Positions 1 to 8,165 of a stretch of DNA of 64,000 nucleotides are shown here, piece by piece (position 1 is the first letter of the stretch; each line of letters starts with the position of its first letter). Location: contig JABTUL010000001.1 of NCBI GenBank assembly GCA_015075425.1, positions 620,001 to 684,000 on the forward strand, read 5' to 3'. Under the pieces are notes generated by a model. That model saw only the letters and a list, made by a program, of their open reading frames with translations. It did no database searches and had not been told where the DNA came from. Source of the DNA: Spirochaetales bacterium (GTDB lineage Bacteria > Spirochaetota > Leptospiria > Leptospirales > Leptonemataceae). The translations under genes and the position numbers were made by a program.

Positions 1-1021
1 TGAAGATTCTGGGAAAAATAGGACCGGGCCTGAAGGCCGGCGAAAAAAAAATGTCCTGAATGCGGAAGCCCGCAGAAATTCAGGAACTCGAGAGCGCAAA
101 CTAAATCTGGGCCGAACTGGTGTTATTGGAATTCATCGTGCATATTATACGTGCACTAACAAATCCTGCCGCTGCACAGAATTCCCACTGAGAAAATCCT
201 CGGACTGACACCTCATTCGGCGTCAGGAAAATTTGCTGAGCTATTGTGCTGGTTGGGCGCAGCCGTCCCTTTGATCAGGCGCGTCATTATCTCGGACGCT
301 TTGAAAAGTCGATATCACAGAGACTATGCTGCGCGAAACGGCCGAGGCGTATGGAGCATCATTCTGTGCTGCAGATGAATACAGAAGCAAAGAGTTCAGT
401 ACGGTGTGTCTGCTGAGAAGACAGAAATTCTCTATGTTCAGGCAGACGGTGGCATGGTGCCGATTCGGGAAAAACCCTGAAAATCGGCTCAAAACCGAGC
501 ATAAGGAGGTAAAAGTTGGAGTTGTTTTTCGTACAGAGGATATCATCAGGAGAAAGTCTGCAAAAGGAAAAGAAATATGCCGTATTACAAAAAAACGCTT
601 CGCAACATCAATCGGTAAGGGCGTAGAGCACTTCGCACAACTCCTGAAGCGAGTGGCTGCGGCAAGCCTCAGGGAATGGGTGGAGCCACATCGAGAAATG
701 TTATGGAACGGAATGGCCGAAGCGGTCTGCGAACGTCTACTCTTCGAAGCCAAGCGCCGGCCCCGAGTCCAGACCCCAATCATTGAATTACACAACTATT
801 ACAAAAGTCGCCTGGATAAGATGCGCTATCCGCATTTCCGCCGCATGGGATTCTTCATTGGGAGCGGTGCGGTCGAGAGCGCTCATAAGTACCTCGTCCA
901 ATCCCGGCTCAAGCAGGCCGGAATGAAATGGACCATCGACGGCGCATCCGCTATTATCCGGCTCCGCCAGATGCTCTACGACGGATCTTGGGACCAGCAA
1001 TGGGGCCGGTCGGCCGCCTGA
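1..1021 (+). pseudogene. ISKra4-family transposase remnant
   Basis: Decayed transposase gene. The N-terminal zinc-finger-like part (KCPECGS near base 50, later YYTCTNKSC) lies in one frame. The FPLRK and LGLTPHSASGKF region and then FDQARHYLGRFEKS each fall in different frames. The catalytic region resumes at about 326 in the frame that ends at 1021. DGGMVPIRE and ENRLKTEHKEVKVGVVF are also in different frames. The C-terminal block GSGAVESAHKYLVQSRLKQ near 860-930 is typical of ISKra4 transposases. At least four frameshifts are visible, and the stretch that normally carries the DGA-x-WIW motif, between EHFAQLLK and REWVEPHRE, is missing. The element is therefore dead. It may begin upstream of the window. 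No terminal inverted repeats were identified. Confidence 0.8.
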
Positions 1022-1102
1022 ACCCCGGCGCTACGATTGGCGGGTACGCCCGGATTCTGGGATTCTGTGAGATCACTGCATTTTCCTGCCGGGGCGGATC
1101 TC

Positions 1103-1987
1103 TTACTCGATTCCCTCTGCCTTTAACTCCTCCAGAGTGAGTCCAGTGTCTTCGGCAATAATCGTCAGGTCCAGACCACGTTTGTGCATGCGGCGCGCTG
1201 TTTCCAGCTTTGCTCTCCGTTCACCCTCAGCAACTCCCTCAAGCTTACCCTCAAGTTTGCCCCTGAGTTCGCTTTCCTCTCTGATTTTCTCCAGGTAGGG
1301 CATAACCAGGTCAGTGATGTCCGCTTCCATGGCTGTTGGCATGATACCCTCCCACAAATCCTCTGGCTCAAAACTCTTAATACGTATGTAGAGTGATTCC
1401 TTGAGTTTGTCGAGGATATTTTTTTCAAGTCCAGCTGGATCGGTGCGCTGGACTATTTTCGCCAGGTAAGGCAGGCGTTCCGGTGGTGCGTAGGCGGCGA
1501 GAAAGTAGGAGTCATAGCCAGAAAGGACAAGCTCTTTGAGATCAAGCACATGGATTTCCAGCAAATTCAATTCAAGGATCCAGTGTCCCGGACTCTGGTT
1601 TCTACAGAAGCGGGTGTAGGGCTCCATAGATTTGGGGGGCAGATTACCTGCGATCAGTGAGATCGTCGTATTGTCTGGACTGGCCCCGGTCGTCATGTTG
1701 ATGTAGCCTGCGTAGTAGCTCAGAAGTTCGATGATGTGATCCTGGCCAACCCTGTCCCCGAGTGACTTGAAACTAATAATATTGTGTTCTTTGAAGTAAT
1801 TGAGCACGCTGAAATAGCGCCGGATAGCCTCTGAATTGAGGTTTTCCGTAGAAATGACAATGACATCGGCCTTTTTGGGCAGTTTGAAGAGTTCGACTTC
1901 TGTTGTGACCCGAAACCCGAATAGCTCAAAAAAGGCCACAGCCATCCGCTTGAAGAATTCATCGAAGCGCAACTTGAAGCGGGGCAC
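1103..1987 (-). CDS. Rpn-family (PD-(D/E)XK) putative nuclease/transposase-like protein
   Basis: A 294-residue protein from a GTG start. The C-terminal quarter is typical of the Rpn/YhgA-like family: a charged helix with repeated GKLEG and AEGERRAKLETARRM segments, ending in a small helical tail (DLTIIAEDTGLTLEEL). The N-terminal half would hold the PD-(D/E)XK-like fold. PKKADVIVIST may contain the acidic active-site part, but I cannot assign every catalytic residue. Rpn proteins of E. coli promote RecA-independent recombination, and the family is often found beside mobile elements, as here next to the ISKra4 remnant. No good ribosome binding site precedes the start. Function in this organism is inferred from family only. 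Confidence 0.6.
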   Translation of the reverse strand: MPRFKLRFDEFFKRMAVAFFELFGFRVTTEVELFKLPKKADVIVISTENLNSEAIRRYFSVLNYFKEHNIISFKSLGDRVGQDHIIELLSYYAGYINMTTGASPDNTTISLIAGNLPPKSMEPYTRFCRNQSPGHWILELNLLEIHVLDLKELVLSGYDSYFLAAYAPPERLPYLAKIVQRTDPAGLEKNILDKLKESLYIRIKSFEPEDLWEGIMPTAMEADITDLVMPYLEKIREESELRGKLEGKLEGVAEGERRAKLETARRMHKRGLDLTIIAEDTGLTLEELKAEGIE

Positions 1988-2453
1988 GGGAAATGGGTCG
2001 CTGTAGAGTGACAGCGGTCAATGAGAATCTGCGAATATCCTGGACCGATCATTCCTTGCAGTAGGTGGTTTTTTCTCCGAGGGAATTCGGGTGACAGCAA
2101 TTGATTGCCAGCGGCGTGTGGCCGGAGTGGCTGGCTGAAGTTATCTTAAATGCTTTTCGTCTCATTTTCCTTCGCAGTATATTTCTTTTTTATCTATACC
2201 GGTGTTCGGGCCCTTCCTGTGCGCGGGAGGACCTTGTTCATCGTCCTGGCTTCGGCAGTGTTTTATCGGGGGAAGATCAGCATGTTCAATTCTTTTTGCT
2301 TTTCATTTTCTCTGTGTAACCGCGTCCCCAGGCCAAGAATTTAAGACCCGGGAAAGGCTTCGGTGGGAGGTAGGACCTGCTCTGGATCACCTGGAATTGT
2401 CTGGTCATGCGGCGGCCAAGAGATCGAGCTTCCTATTCGCACAGATAATGCCA
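1988..2453. other. 466-bp stretch without a recognisable gene
   Basis: Several overlapping short open frames occur on the + strand (2101-2545), but none has recognisable protein character and they overlap one another in different frames. Locally T-rich around 2155-2310. Possibly degraded accessory DNA between the Rpn-like gene and plsC. I see no RNA gene or clear terminator here. Confidence 0.4.
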
Positions 2454-3173
2454 TCATTCCGGAAAATTCTGAATTTCTTTATGAAATAGGGCTTCAACGC
2501 GCGCCGTCAGGGCATCGGCATCACGAAATTTCAAACCGGCCGTAGGAATGGCTGGCAGGATTCGTATGTAGTGTTTTCCACCACGGGCCTTGCGTTGCCG
2601 GGTATCAATCAGGTGTCCCATTGGTTGATTTACGATGGGAATGATGGGTGCCTGGGCTGCAATGGCCATGACAAAGGCTCCCTTTTTGAATTCTCCCAGA
2701 CCCTTGCCGTGGCTGCGCGTCCCTTCCGGAAAGATCCAGATGTTATTTTTGTCCTTCTGAATGGCCACAATAGCATCTTTGATAACTTTCTTCCCGCTGG
2801 CAGCATCTTCACGGTTTACGAAAATGTTGCGTGATGCCAGCAGAATCAGGCCAAAGAGCGGTACCTTGAGCATCTCTCTTTTGGCAATGACGACCGTGCC
2901 CCGGGGGAAAACCGGGGAAAGAATGTACGCGTCCAGATTCGACTGGTGGTTGACGAGCAGGATTGATGGCTCGACAGGCAGGTTTTCCCGTCCAAGGACT
3001 TCGATCTTCACACCCAGCAGTGGCAGCCCCAGGCCTCCCAGCATTCGTGCATACAGCCAGGCACTCCAGGTATGGCCCCAGGTCAAAAGACTCAGAAAGA
3101 AAACCAGGAGGGTGACAATTCCGGCCCACAGACCAATGAGTACCATCCGGGTGTAATAGGTAATGGATTGCAA
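2454..3173 (-). CDS. plsC: 1-acyl-sn-glycerol-3-phosphate acyltransferase (PlsC)
   Basis: 239-residue membrane-bound acyltransferase that adds the second acyl chain to lysophosphatidic acid to make phosphatidic acid in phospholipid synthesis. An N-terminal membrane segment is seen at about residues 8-32. The acyltransferase motif I (NHQSNLD, the HX4D catalytic pair) lies at about residues 75-81 and motif III (FPEGTRS) at about 148-154. The length matches the family. The start is a TTG at 3173, preceded by a G-rich stretch that could serve as a ribosome binding site; an ATG follows nine codons later. No coupled neighbour. Confidence 0.9.
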   Translation of the reverse strand: MQSITYYTRMVLIGLWAGIVTLLVFFLSLLTWGHTWSAWLYARMLGGLGLPLLGVKIEVLGRENLPVEPSILLVNHQSNLDAYILSPVFPRGTVVIAKREMLKVPLFGLILLASRNIFVNREDAASGKKVIKDAIVAIQKDKNNIWIFPEGTRSHGKGLGEFKKGAFVMAIAAQAPIIPIVNQPMGHLIDTRQRKARGGKHYIRILPAIPTAGLKFRDADALTARVEALFHKEIQNFPE

Positions 3174-3362
3174 TGATCGCCCCCGGGTAAGTTTTTTTTG
3201 CTTCAGGCATTGTCGAGGCTTTCCGCTCCTTTTCCATAAAATCTGGTCCGGGTGTGCGTCCGATGCGCCGGGTTAGACCACCGGCCAATTGGTGGCCAAT
3301 CTTACCGGGGCTGTGTCGCTTTTTTCTTGCCCCGTTAGCGGCCAGGTGGTCGCTAAGCTCCG

Positions 3363-4058
3363 GTGGCAGGTAAGTTCCTGGAAGATAAAATAGGTGTGGC
3401 CGGACCGGTCGCAGATGCACCTTTGCCGGAGTCGGTGCGGGGGGCTGTCGAGGTGCTGCGGGAATTTGGCCGTCGTGCGGCCAGAGAAGGTTTGGTTCTT
3501 TCGACCTGCGGAAATGCCAGCTGTCGGCTAAATGATGATAGCATCTTGATTTCCGGTTCCGGGACCGAACTGGGAATGCTGGAAGATTGTGGCCTTTCAC
3601 TCGTGCGCTTGAGCGATGGCAGCCATCTGTCCGGAACCCGCCCATCGTCTGAACATCCCTTGCATCGCTACACTTACGAGCAGCGTCCCGAAGCCCGGTT
3701 TCTGTTGCATTACCAGTCGCGATCTGCCACTGTGCTGGCCTGTATGGCCCACCCCCCTGCCAATCTGGATCTTATTCCAGAAATTCCGGCCTACGTGAAA
3801 GCCGTCGCTTATGTGCCTTATGCCACACCGGGATCGGATGAACTGGCCAGGTCTATAGGCCAGGCTTTTGCCGATCCGCTGGTCAATATTGTGCAAATGC
3901 AGAATCACGGTCAGGTCGTCCTGGCGCAGACTCCGGAGGCTGCTATCCAGAAGGCTCTCTTTTTCGAACTGGCCGCATGGATGCACCTAAAAAATCCTGA
4001 ACTGTTAAGAATTCCTGAAAAAGAGGCGAGCCTCCTGCGCGCCATGCAGGCTGTTTGA
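3363..4058 (+). CDS. class II aldolase/adducin-family protein with an altered metal site
   Basis: 231-residue AraD/FucA-like protein. Family members are zinc-dependent aldolases, dehydratases or epimerases acting on sugar phosphates or related substrates. Visible blocks are STCGNAS (residues 47-53), SGSGTELG (64-71), RPSSEHPLH (93-101, with the usual catalytic Glu97) and QNHGQVV (180-186, metal ligand His182). The usual HxH metal pair is HYQ here (His116, Gln118), so one of the three histidine zinc ligands is replaced. The start is uncertain: 3363 is a GTG, no ATG occurs in the N-terminal region, and another GTG lies eleven codons in. The substrate cannot be named from sequence. Confidence 0.75.
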   Translation: MAGKFLEDKIGVAGPVADAPLPESVRGAVEVLREFGRRAAREGLVLSTCGNASCRLNDDSILISGSGTELGMLEDCGLSLVRLSDGSHLSGTRPSSEHPLHRYTYEQRPEARFLLHYQSRSATVLACMAHPPANLDLIPEIPAYVKAVAYVPYATPGSDELARSIGQAFADPLVNIVQMQNHGQVVLAQTPEAAIQKALFFELAAWMHLKNPELLRIPEKEASLLRAMQAV

Positions 4059-4093
4059 ATAACAGCTGTCATTGCAGGTGTTGTCGGGGGCCG

Positions 4094-4483
4094 TTAATTG
4101 TAGCGGCCGCTCAAGTGCAGTCCCGGTACGTCCGCAAAATCTTTCGTGTTCCTGGTCAAAAGGATGCCTTCGTGGGCCAGGCAGATGCCGGCAATCAGGG
4201 CATCGGCCATGCCGATAGTCTTTCCCAGACGACGCAGTTCCTGAACGATACCTGCTGCCCGACCGGCCCTGTCAGCGTCAAGCGGCAGCACTGTCAGCGC
4301 CACCAGTACATCGCGCACAGCACGCTCTTCGCGACCGTTGCGGATGCCCACCTGCAATTCAAAGACTGAGATCACGGTTGTTGCCAGACGGCCCGTCCGC
4401 AGCTCCATTTCCACGCGATCAGCCAGCTCCGATCCTCGCAAAAAATCAATGATTACATCCGTGTCGGCAACAATTAGCGCCAT
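4094..4483 (-). CDS. vapC: PIN-domain ribonuclease toxin (VapC)
   Basis: 129-residue PIN-domain toxin. Family members cut specific RNAs, commonly tRNA or the rRNA sarcin-ricin loop, and are silenced by a partner antitoxin. The acidic metal site is present: Asp7 in VADTDVIIDF, Glu42 in SVFELQVG, Asp94 in GMADALIAG, and the later TRNTKDFADVPGL block. It sits directly downstream of the ribbon-helix-helix antitoxin gene and overlaps it by 10 bp, so the two are translated from one message. It looks intact. Confidence 0.9.
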   Translation of the reverse strand: MALIVADTDVIIDFLRGSELADRVEMELRTGRLATTVISVFELQVGIRNGREERAVRDVLVALTVLPLDADRAGRAAGIVQELRRLGKTIGMADALIAGICLAHEGILLTRNTKDFADVPGLHLSGRYN

Positions 4484-4713
4484 TTCTGCCTTGCAGCCAG
4501 TGCTTCCCTGGCAAAAGTATCATGATCGGGCCCGACCAGGGCCCCTTTGAGCAGAAGGGCCACGGAGGCTGGTTCCGCCCGCCTCGCTCTCTGTTCCAGA
4601 TAAAGCTGAATGGCCTGCTGGATAATGCCCGAATAGCCTTTCTGGCCCTCGAGAGCTGCTATCCGCAAAAGTTCTGCTCTCTGCTCCTCTGGGAGTTCGA
4701 TGGTCGTGCGCAT
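4474..4713 (-). CDS. vapB: ribbon-helix-helix antitoxin (VapB)
   Basis: 79-residue antitoxin that should bind the VapC toxin and repress its own operon. The N-terminus (MRTTIELPEEQRAELLRIA) is a ribbon-helix-helix DNA-binding segment. A C-terminal tail (DTFAREALAARQKWR) would wrap the toxin. I chose the ATG at 4713 rather than upstream codons of the same open frame, because RHH proteins begin at this strand and the upstream part encodes a repetitive sequence derived from the operator palindrome. The operator candidate lies at 4720-4748. Confidence 0.85.
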   Translation of the reverse strand: MRTTIELPEEQRAELLRIAALEGQKGYSGIIQQAIQLYLEQRARRAEPASVALLLKGALVGPDHDTFAREALAARQKWR

Positions 4714-4719
4714 ACGGAC

Positions 4720-4748
4720 ACATGCGCATGCATGCGTATGCATGTCAA
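4720..4748 (-). promoter_or_regulatory. vapBC promoter/operator with ATGC palindromes
   Basis: On the minus strand a perfect TTGACA (-35-like, bases 4743-4748) is followed by overlapping ATGC/GCAT palindromes from 4720 to 4745. The vapB ATG begins 30 bp downstream of the TTGACA. A 17-bp spacer would put the -10 at 4720-4725 (GCATGT, weak), giving a nearly leaderless mRNA. The same arrangement occurs at the second TA locus (59949-59977). Confidence 0.5.
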
Positions 4749-4886
4749 GAAAAAATCCTCCCCTGCGCCTCGGTTTTGCTTCTTCCTTGCCCCGCACGTG
4801 ACCCGGCGGCAGAAGTGACACAATCTCTGTGGTACAAGCAAGCAACGGGCTTGACCGTGGCTGCCACCACAGGCCAGTTGGGGCAC

Positions 4887-5876
4887 ATGCGTTCAGCGAT
4901 GCGTCGTTTGCTAAAGTATACTCTGGTGATCTTTGCCACTCTGGGACTCTACCGGGCCTGTCTGACCGCTCAGCATGGCTGCATGCGGTCCACCGCCCAG
5001 AAGATTGAGTCGGAACGATCCTTTGAGCCGGATCTGCTGTATCGCAAGGATGGGGGCGAACCCCTGATCCTGACGCGGCCCGATGCCAGAACTACGCTAC
5101 TCTTTCTGGAAGGATTTCGGGCGCAGGCCCCGGCAGGGATGTACGCCGATTATCTGCGTGAGCTGCAGGCCGCAGGAGTGAACATCATCGCACCGGTCTA
5201 TGGGTTGCAGAGCTCGCCCTTCGATCTGCGTAACCGCGACTGGCATATCCAGGAAGACATGCGCACGGTAACCCAGATCTATGATACGGCGGCCGCCCTG
5301 CTGCCGCGCAACGACCGCCTGGTGGTGCTGGGACAGAGTTTCGGGGCTTTACCTGCACTGGCTGTGGCGGCGAAGGCGAAGCGCAAACCGGACGCAATCA
5401 TTCTGCTCTCACCGCTCAACAGCGGTCTGGAATTCAAGGCCGCCGGTCCCGTTGTCTTCTGGCTTTCCCAACAAACCCGCTGGCTTCAGCACCTGCTCCT
5501 CTATACACGACCGGGGATTCCACCGGGGCGTGAATCGGAGTGGGATATTGTCAATGCGGAGATGAATCGGCGCATGGCTGCGACAGGCTGGGTCAACCCG
5601 GAGGACAGCGCTCGTTATGGTCACCAGGTCGAGCAGAGTGCGCAGTGGCTGGAAAGCGTTCTGCTCCCACAGGTAAAGGAACAGCGCATCTTGATGCGCT
5701 GGGGAGACAGCGATCTCTTTTTTTCGCAGAGTGGTTTCGCAAGATTTTGCGAAAAGCTCGGGCAGAATGCCAACCAGATCGACTGCGCGCCCCTCAGGGA
5801 TACCGGGCACATGGTCCTGCTCGACAACGGCGCCGCTCAGCTAAAAACAGAGATCCGCGCCACCTTGCAGCATTGA
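4887..5876 (+). CDS. alpha/beta hydrolase, membrane-anchored or exported
   Basis: 329-residue alpha/beta hydrolase. A hydrophobic segment near the N-terminus (LLKYTLVIFATLGLY) suggests a signal anchor. The nucleophile elbow is GQSFG, the acid is probably the Asp of GDSDLFF, and the histidine is in DTGHMVLL near the end, so the triad is complete. Lysophospholipase or carboxylesterase activity is likely, but the substrate is unknown. The open frame extends back to 4722 through the vapB operator. I chose ATG 4887, which follows a TTGGGG ribosome-binding-like stretch; another ATG is at 4899. Confidence 0.75.
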   Translation: MRSAMRRLLKYTLVIFATLGLYRACLTAQHGCMRSTAQKIESERSFEPDLLYRKDGGEPLILTRPDARTTLLFLEGFRAQAPAGMYADYLRELQAAGVNIIAPVYGLQSSPFDLRNRDWHIQEDMRTVTQIYDTAAALLPRNDRLVVLGQSFGALPALAVAAKAKRKPDAIILLSPLNSGLEFKAAGPVVFWLSQQTRWLQHLLLYTRPGIPPGRESEWDIVNAEMNRRMAATGWVNPEDSARYGHQVEQSAQWLESVLLPQVKEQRILMRWGDSDLFFSQSGFARFCEKLGQNANQIDCAPLRDTGHMVLLDNGAAQLKTEIRATLQH

Positions 5877-5947
5877 ATGGCGTCTCATCTTTTCCGGCGC
5901 CGGTCCTGCTGCTCTGCTGCTCTGCGGTCCTGCTGCAATGCCTGCAC

Positions 5948-7561
5948 TTAAAAAATATAATCTGTTGATAAAAAATTAGATTTATGATCGTGCACTATTT
6001 GCTTGAGCAGCGCCTTGTTTTCTGCATTTTCTTTGGTGGCAACCAGAGTGCGGATACTGAATTGATATAGAGCATCGCTTACGGAAAGAGTGCCCTCGGC
6101 TGATCCCTTGCGACCGGTGAATGGAAAAAGATCAGGACCGCGCTGGCACTGACTGTTGATGTTCACGCGACAGACCTGATTTACCATGGGATCAATCAGT
6201 ACACTCATTACATTGGCATCCGTGCCGAACAGACTGACCTGCTGGCCAAAATTGGATTCGCGGATCCAGTTGATCGGCAGGTCCAGGCTATCAAAAGGGA
6301 CAACGGGAACCACCGGACCGAATTGCTCTTCCTGACAGATACGCATCGTCAGGAGGGCCGGATAGAGGACCGCGGGCTGAAAAAAAGATCGGTTGCGAAC
6401 CAGTCCGGCGCTGGCAATGCGCGCTCCTTTTGCGGTCGCATCCGCAACCAGTTCTTCCATGTAGTCGCAATGTTCTTCATTCGGAAGGGGCGTGATCTGG
6501 ACCTTATCTTGCCAGGGCATGCCGCAGATCATCTGACTTAGCTCTGAAGTGAATTTTTCCACAAAGCGGTCGGCTATGCTCTTATGAACAAAAAGGATTT
6601 TTAGTGCGGTACAACGCTGTCCGTTGTAAGAGAGACTGCCGGTCAGACATTCCTTCACGGCCAGATTGAGATTTGCATCCGGTAATACGATTGCGGCATT
6701 TTTAGCGCCCATACCCAGAATGGCCCGCAGACGATGCGGATGAGGATGCGCTTTCTTGAGAACATCAGCGACACGACTGGAGCCGATGAATGCCAGCACA
6801 TCAATCTGGCCGGTCTGCATGATGGGGCCCACAATCGTTTGCCCGTCACCATAGATCACGTTTACAACGCCCGGTGGAAAGGCCTTCTGGAAGGCTTCGA
6901 GCATGGGTCCATAAAGCAGGACACCGAACCGCGGCGGCTTGAGCAAGCAGGTATTGCCCATTACCAGCGCAGGTATCAAAGTGGCAAAGGTTTCATTCAG
7001 CGGATAATTGTAAGGACCCATACAGAGGACCACGCCCAGAGGCGAGCGCCGGATCTGGGCTATGATGCCTTCTTTGATCTCAAAGCGCGATGCGGCACGA
7101 TCCAGTTCCTTCAGCGCTTCCAGTGTATCACGAATGTAGTCCATCGTCCGATCAAATTCTTTTGTAGCATCGGCCAGAGTCTTCGCAATTTCCCACATGA
7201 TGAGTCGAATCACCTCGTGACGCTTTTCCGTGACGAGTCGGGTAAAATGCTCCACGCAGGAAATACGCTCGGCTACGGCCATGGTTGGCCACGGGCCGCG
7301 CCCGGAATCATACGCGGCCACGGCCGCTTGCAATGCATCACCGGCAGCTTCAGCAGAAAGAGACGGGACACTGCCCAGCAAGCAGGGCTCTACACTATCA
7401 CCCGTGCGCAGATGGATGGGCGATAGTATCTTCTGGGCCGGACCGGACCAGCTGCGAATTTCTCCGTTCACCAGATAGGTGGTCTGATTCAAAGGCCACT
7501 CCAGACGCATATCCGGGGCTATGGATTGTAATTCAGGCCAGAAAGAAGTTTGAGCGGTCAT
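5948..7561 (-). CDS. gapN: GapN-like NADP-dependent glyceraldehyde-3-phosphate dehydrogenase (aldehyde dehydrogenase superfamily)
   Basis: 537-residue aldehyde dehydrogenase of the non-phosphorylating GAPDH type. That enzyme oxidises glyceraldehyde 3-phosphate directly to 3-phosphoglycerate and makes NADPH. Visible are the oxyanion-hole Asn in MGPYNYPLNE (residue 185), the catalytic Cys317 in YNGQRCTALK, and a C-terminal block (NINSQCQRGPDLFPFTGRKG, SVSDALYQFSIRTLVATK) typical of GapN enzymes. The usual general-base glutamate motif (ELGGKN) reads LGMGAKN at 282-288, so the Glu is absent from its normal place. It has a C-terminal extension of about 35 residues. It is transcribed alone, divergent from the NlpC/P60 gene. 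The substrate is inferred. Confidence 0.75.
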   Translation of the reverse strand: MTAQTSFWPELQSIAPDMRLEWPLNQTTYLVNGEIRSWSGPAQKILSPIHLRTGDSVEPCLLGSVPSLSAEAAGDALQAAVAAYDSGRGPWPTMAVAERISCVEHFTRLVTEKRHEVIRLIMWEIAKTLADATKEFDRTMDYIRDTLEALKELDRAASRFEIKEGIIAQIRRSPLGVVLCMGPYNYPLNETFATLIPALVMGNTCLLKPPRFGVLLYGPMLEAFQKAFPPGVVNVIYGDGQTIVGPIMQTGQIDVLAFIGSSRVADVLKKAHPHPHRLRAILGMGAKNAAIVLPDANLNLAVKECLTGSLSYNGQRCTALKILFVHKSIADRFVEKFTSELSQMICGMPWQDKVQITPLPNEEHCDYMEELVADATAKGARIASAGLVRNRSFFQPAVLYPALLTMRICQEEQFGPVVPVVPFDSLDLPINWIRESNFGQQVSLFGTDANVMSVLIDPMVNQVCRVNINSQCQRGPDLFPFTGRKGSAEGTLSVSDALYQFSIRTLVATKENAENKALLKQIVHDHKSNFLSTDYIF

Positions 7562-7694
7562 TGGATGACGGCGGCCGGAATACCCCTGAAAAGCAAGGGA
7601 AAATCGGTCCTTACAATTTCTGCCCCTTGCCAGGCCCTCAGCGCAGCGCTCATTTCCGGCTTGCCCCGGGGGCGCCTGGCCTTTTCATTGAAGC

Positions 7695-8165
7695 ATGGTT
7701 CGCTTGTTCCGCAAAGAGGGAGCACCAGGCTGGGTCTTAATTCTCGGGGCCATACCCTTGCTTCTTTTAGCAGAAGGACCCGGCGAGTCCCATGAAGAAC
7801 TGCGCGAGCAGATCGTAGCGGATGCCCGGGAACTCCTCGGAGTTCCTTATCGGTACGGCGGTACAAGCCGGGCCGGCCTTGATTGTTCCGGCCTGGTGCG
7901 CTACGTATACAATCGGGCCGGTTTTGACCTGCCCGTGGGTGCCCGTGCTCAATATGAAGGTCTGCGACCGGTCAAAGATCCGCTGCCAGGAGATCTTCTT
8001 TTTTTCCGGATTCGCAGCCAGCGTCCCGATCACGTGGGCCTGTACACCGGTGATGGCCGCTTCATCCACGCTCCCGTTCCCGGTCAGAGAGTCCGTTATG
8101 AAACGCTCTCCGGCGAGTACTGGCAAAAACGATTGCTGGGCGCCCGCTCTGTTCTGAAAGAATAA
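7695..8165 (+). CDS. NlpC/P60-family peptidoglycan hydrolase
   Basis: 156-residue exported cysteine peptidase. Family members cut the D-gamma-glutamyl to diaminopimelate bond in peptidoglycan stem peptides. Residues 10-27 form a hydrophobic signal sequence. The catalytic Cys64 is in LDCSGLVRYVY, the histidine (113) in PDHVGLYTGDG, and a polar third residue (His125) in RFIHAPVPG. GVPYRYGGTS before the Cys is the usual substrate-pocket block. The domain is single, without SH3 or LysM parts. Its stop lies next to that of the convergent ROK kinase gene. Confidence 0.9.
   Translation: MVRLFRKEGAPGWVLILGAIPLLLLAEGPGESHEELREQIVADARELLGVPYRYGGTSRAGLDCSGLVRYVYNRAGFDLPVGARAQYEGLRPVKDPLPGDLLFFRIRSQRPDHVGLYTGDGRFIHAPVPGQRVRYETLSGEYWQKRLLGARSVLKE

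Noticed and set aside
2809-3645. Minus-strand open frame of 278 codons across plsC and the aldolase start
   Set aside because: It overlaps two genes with recognisable motifs on both strands and reads as Arg/Pro/His-rich nonsense.
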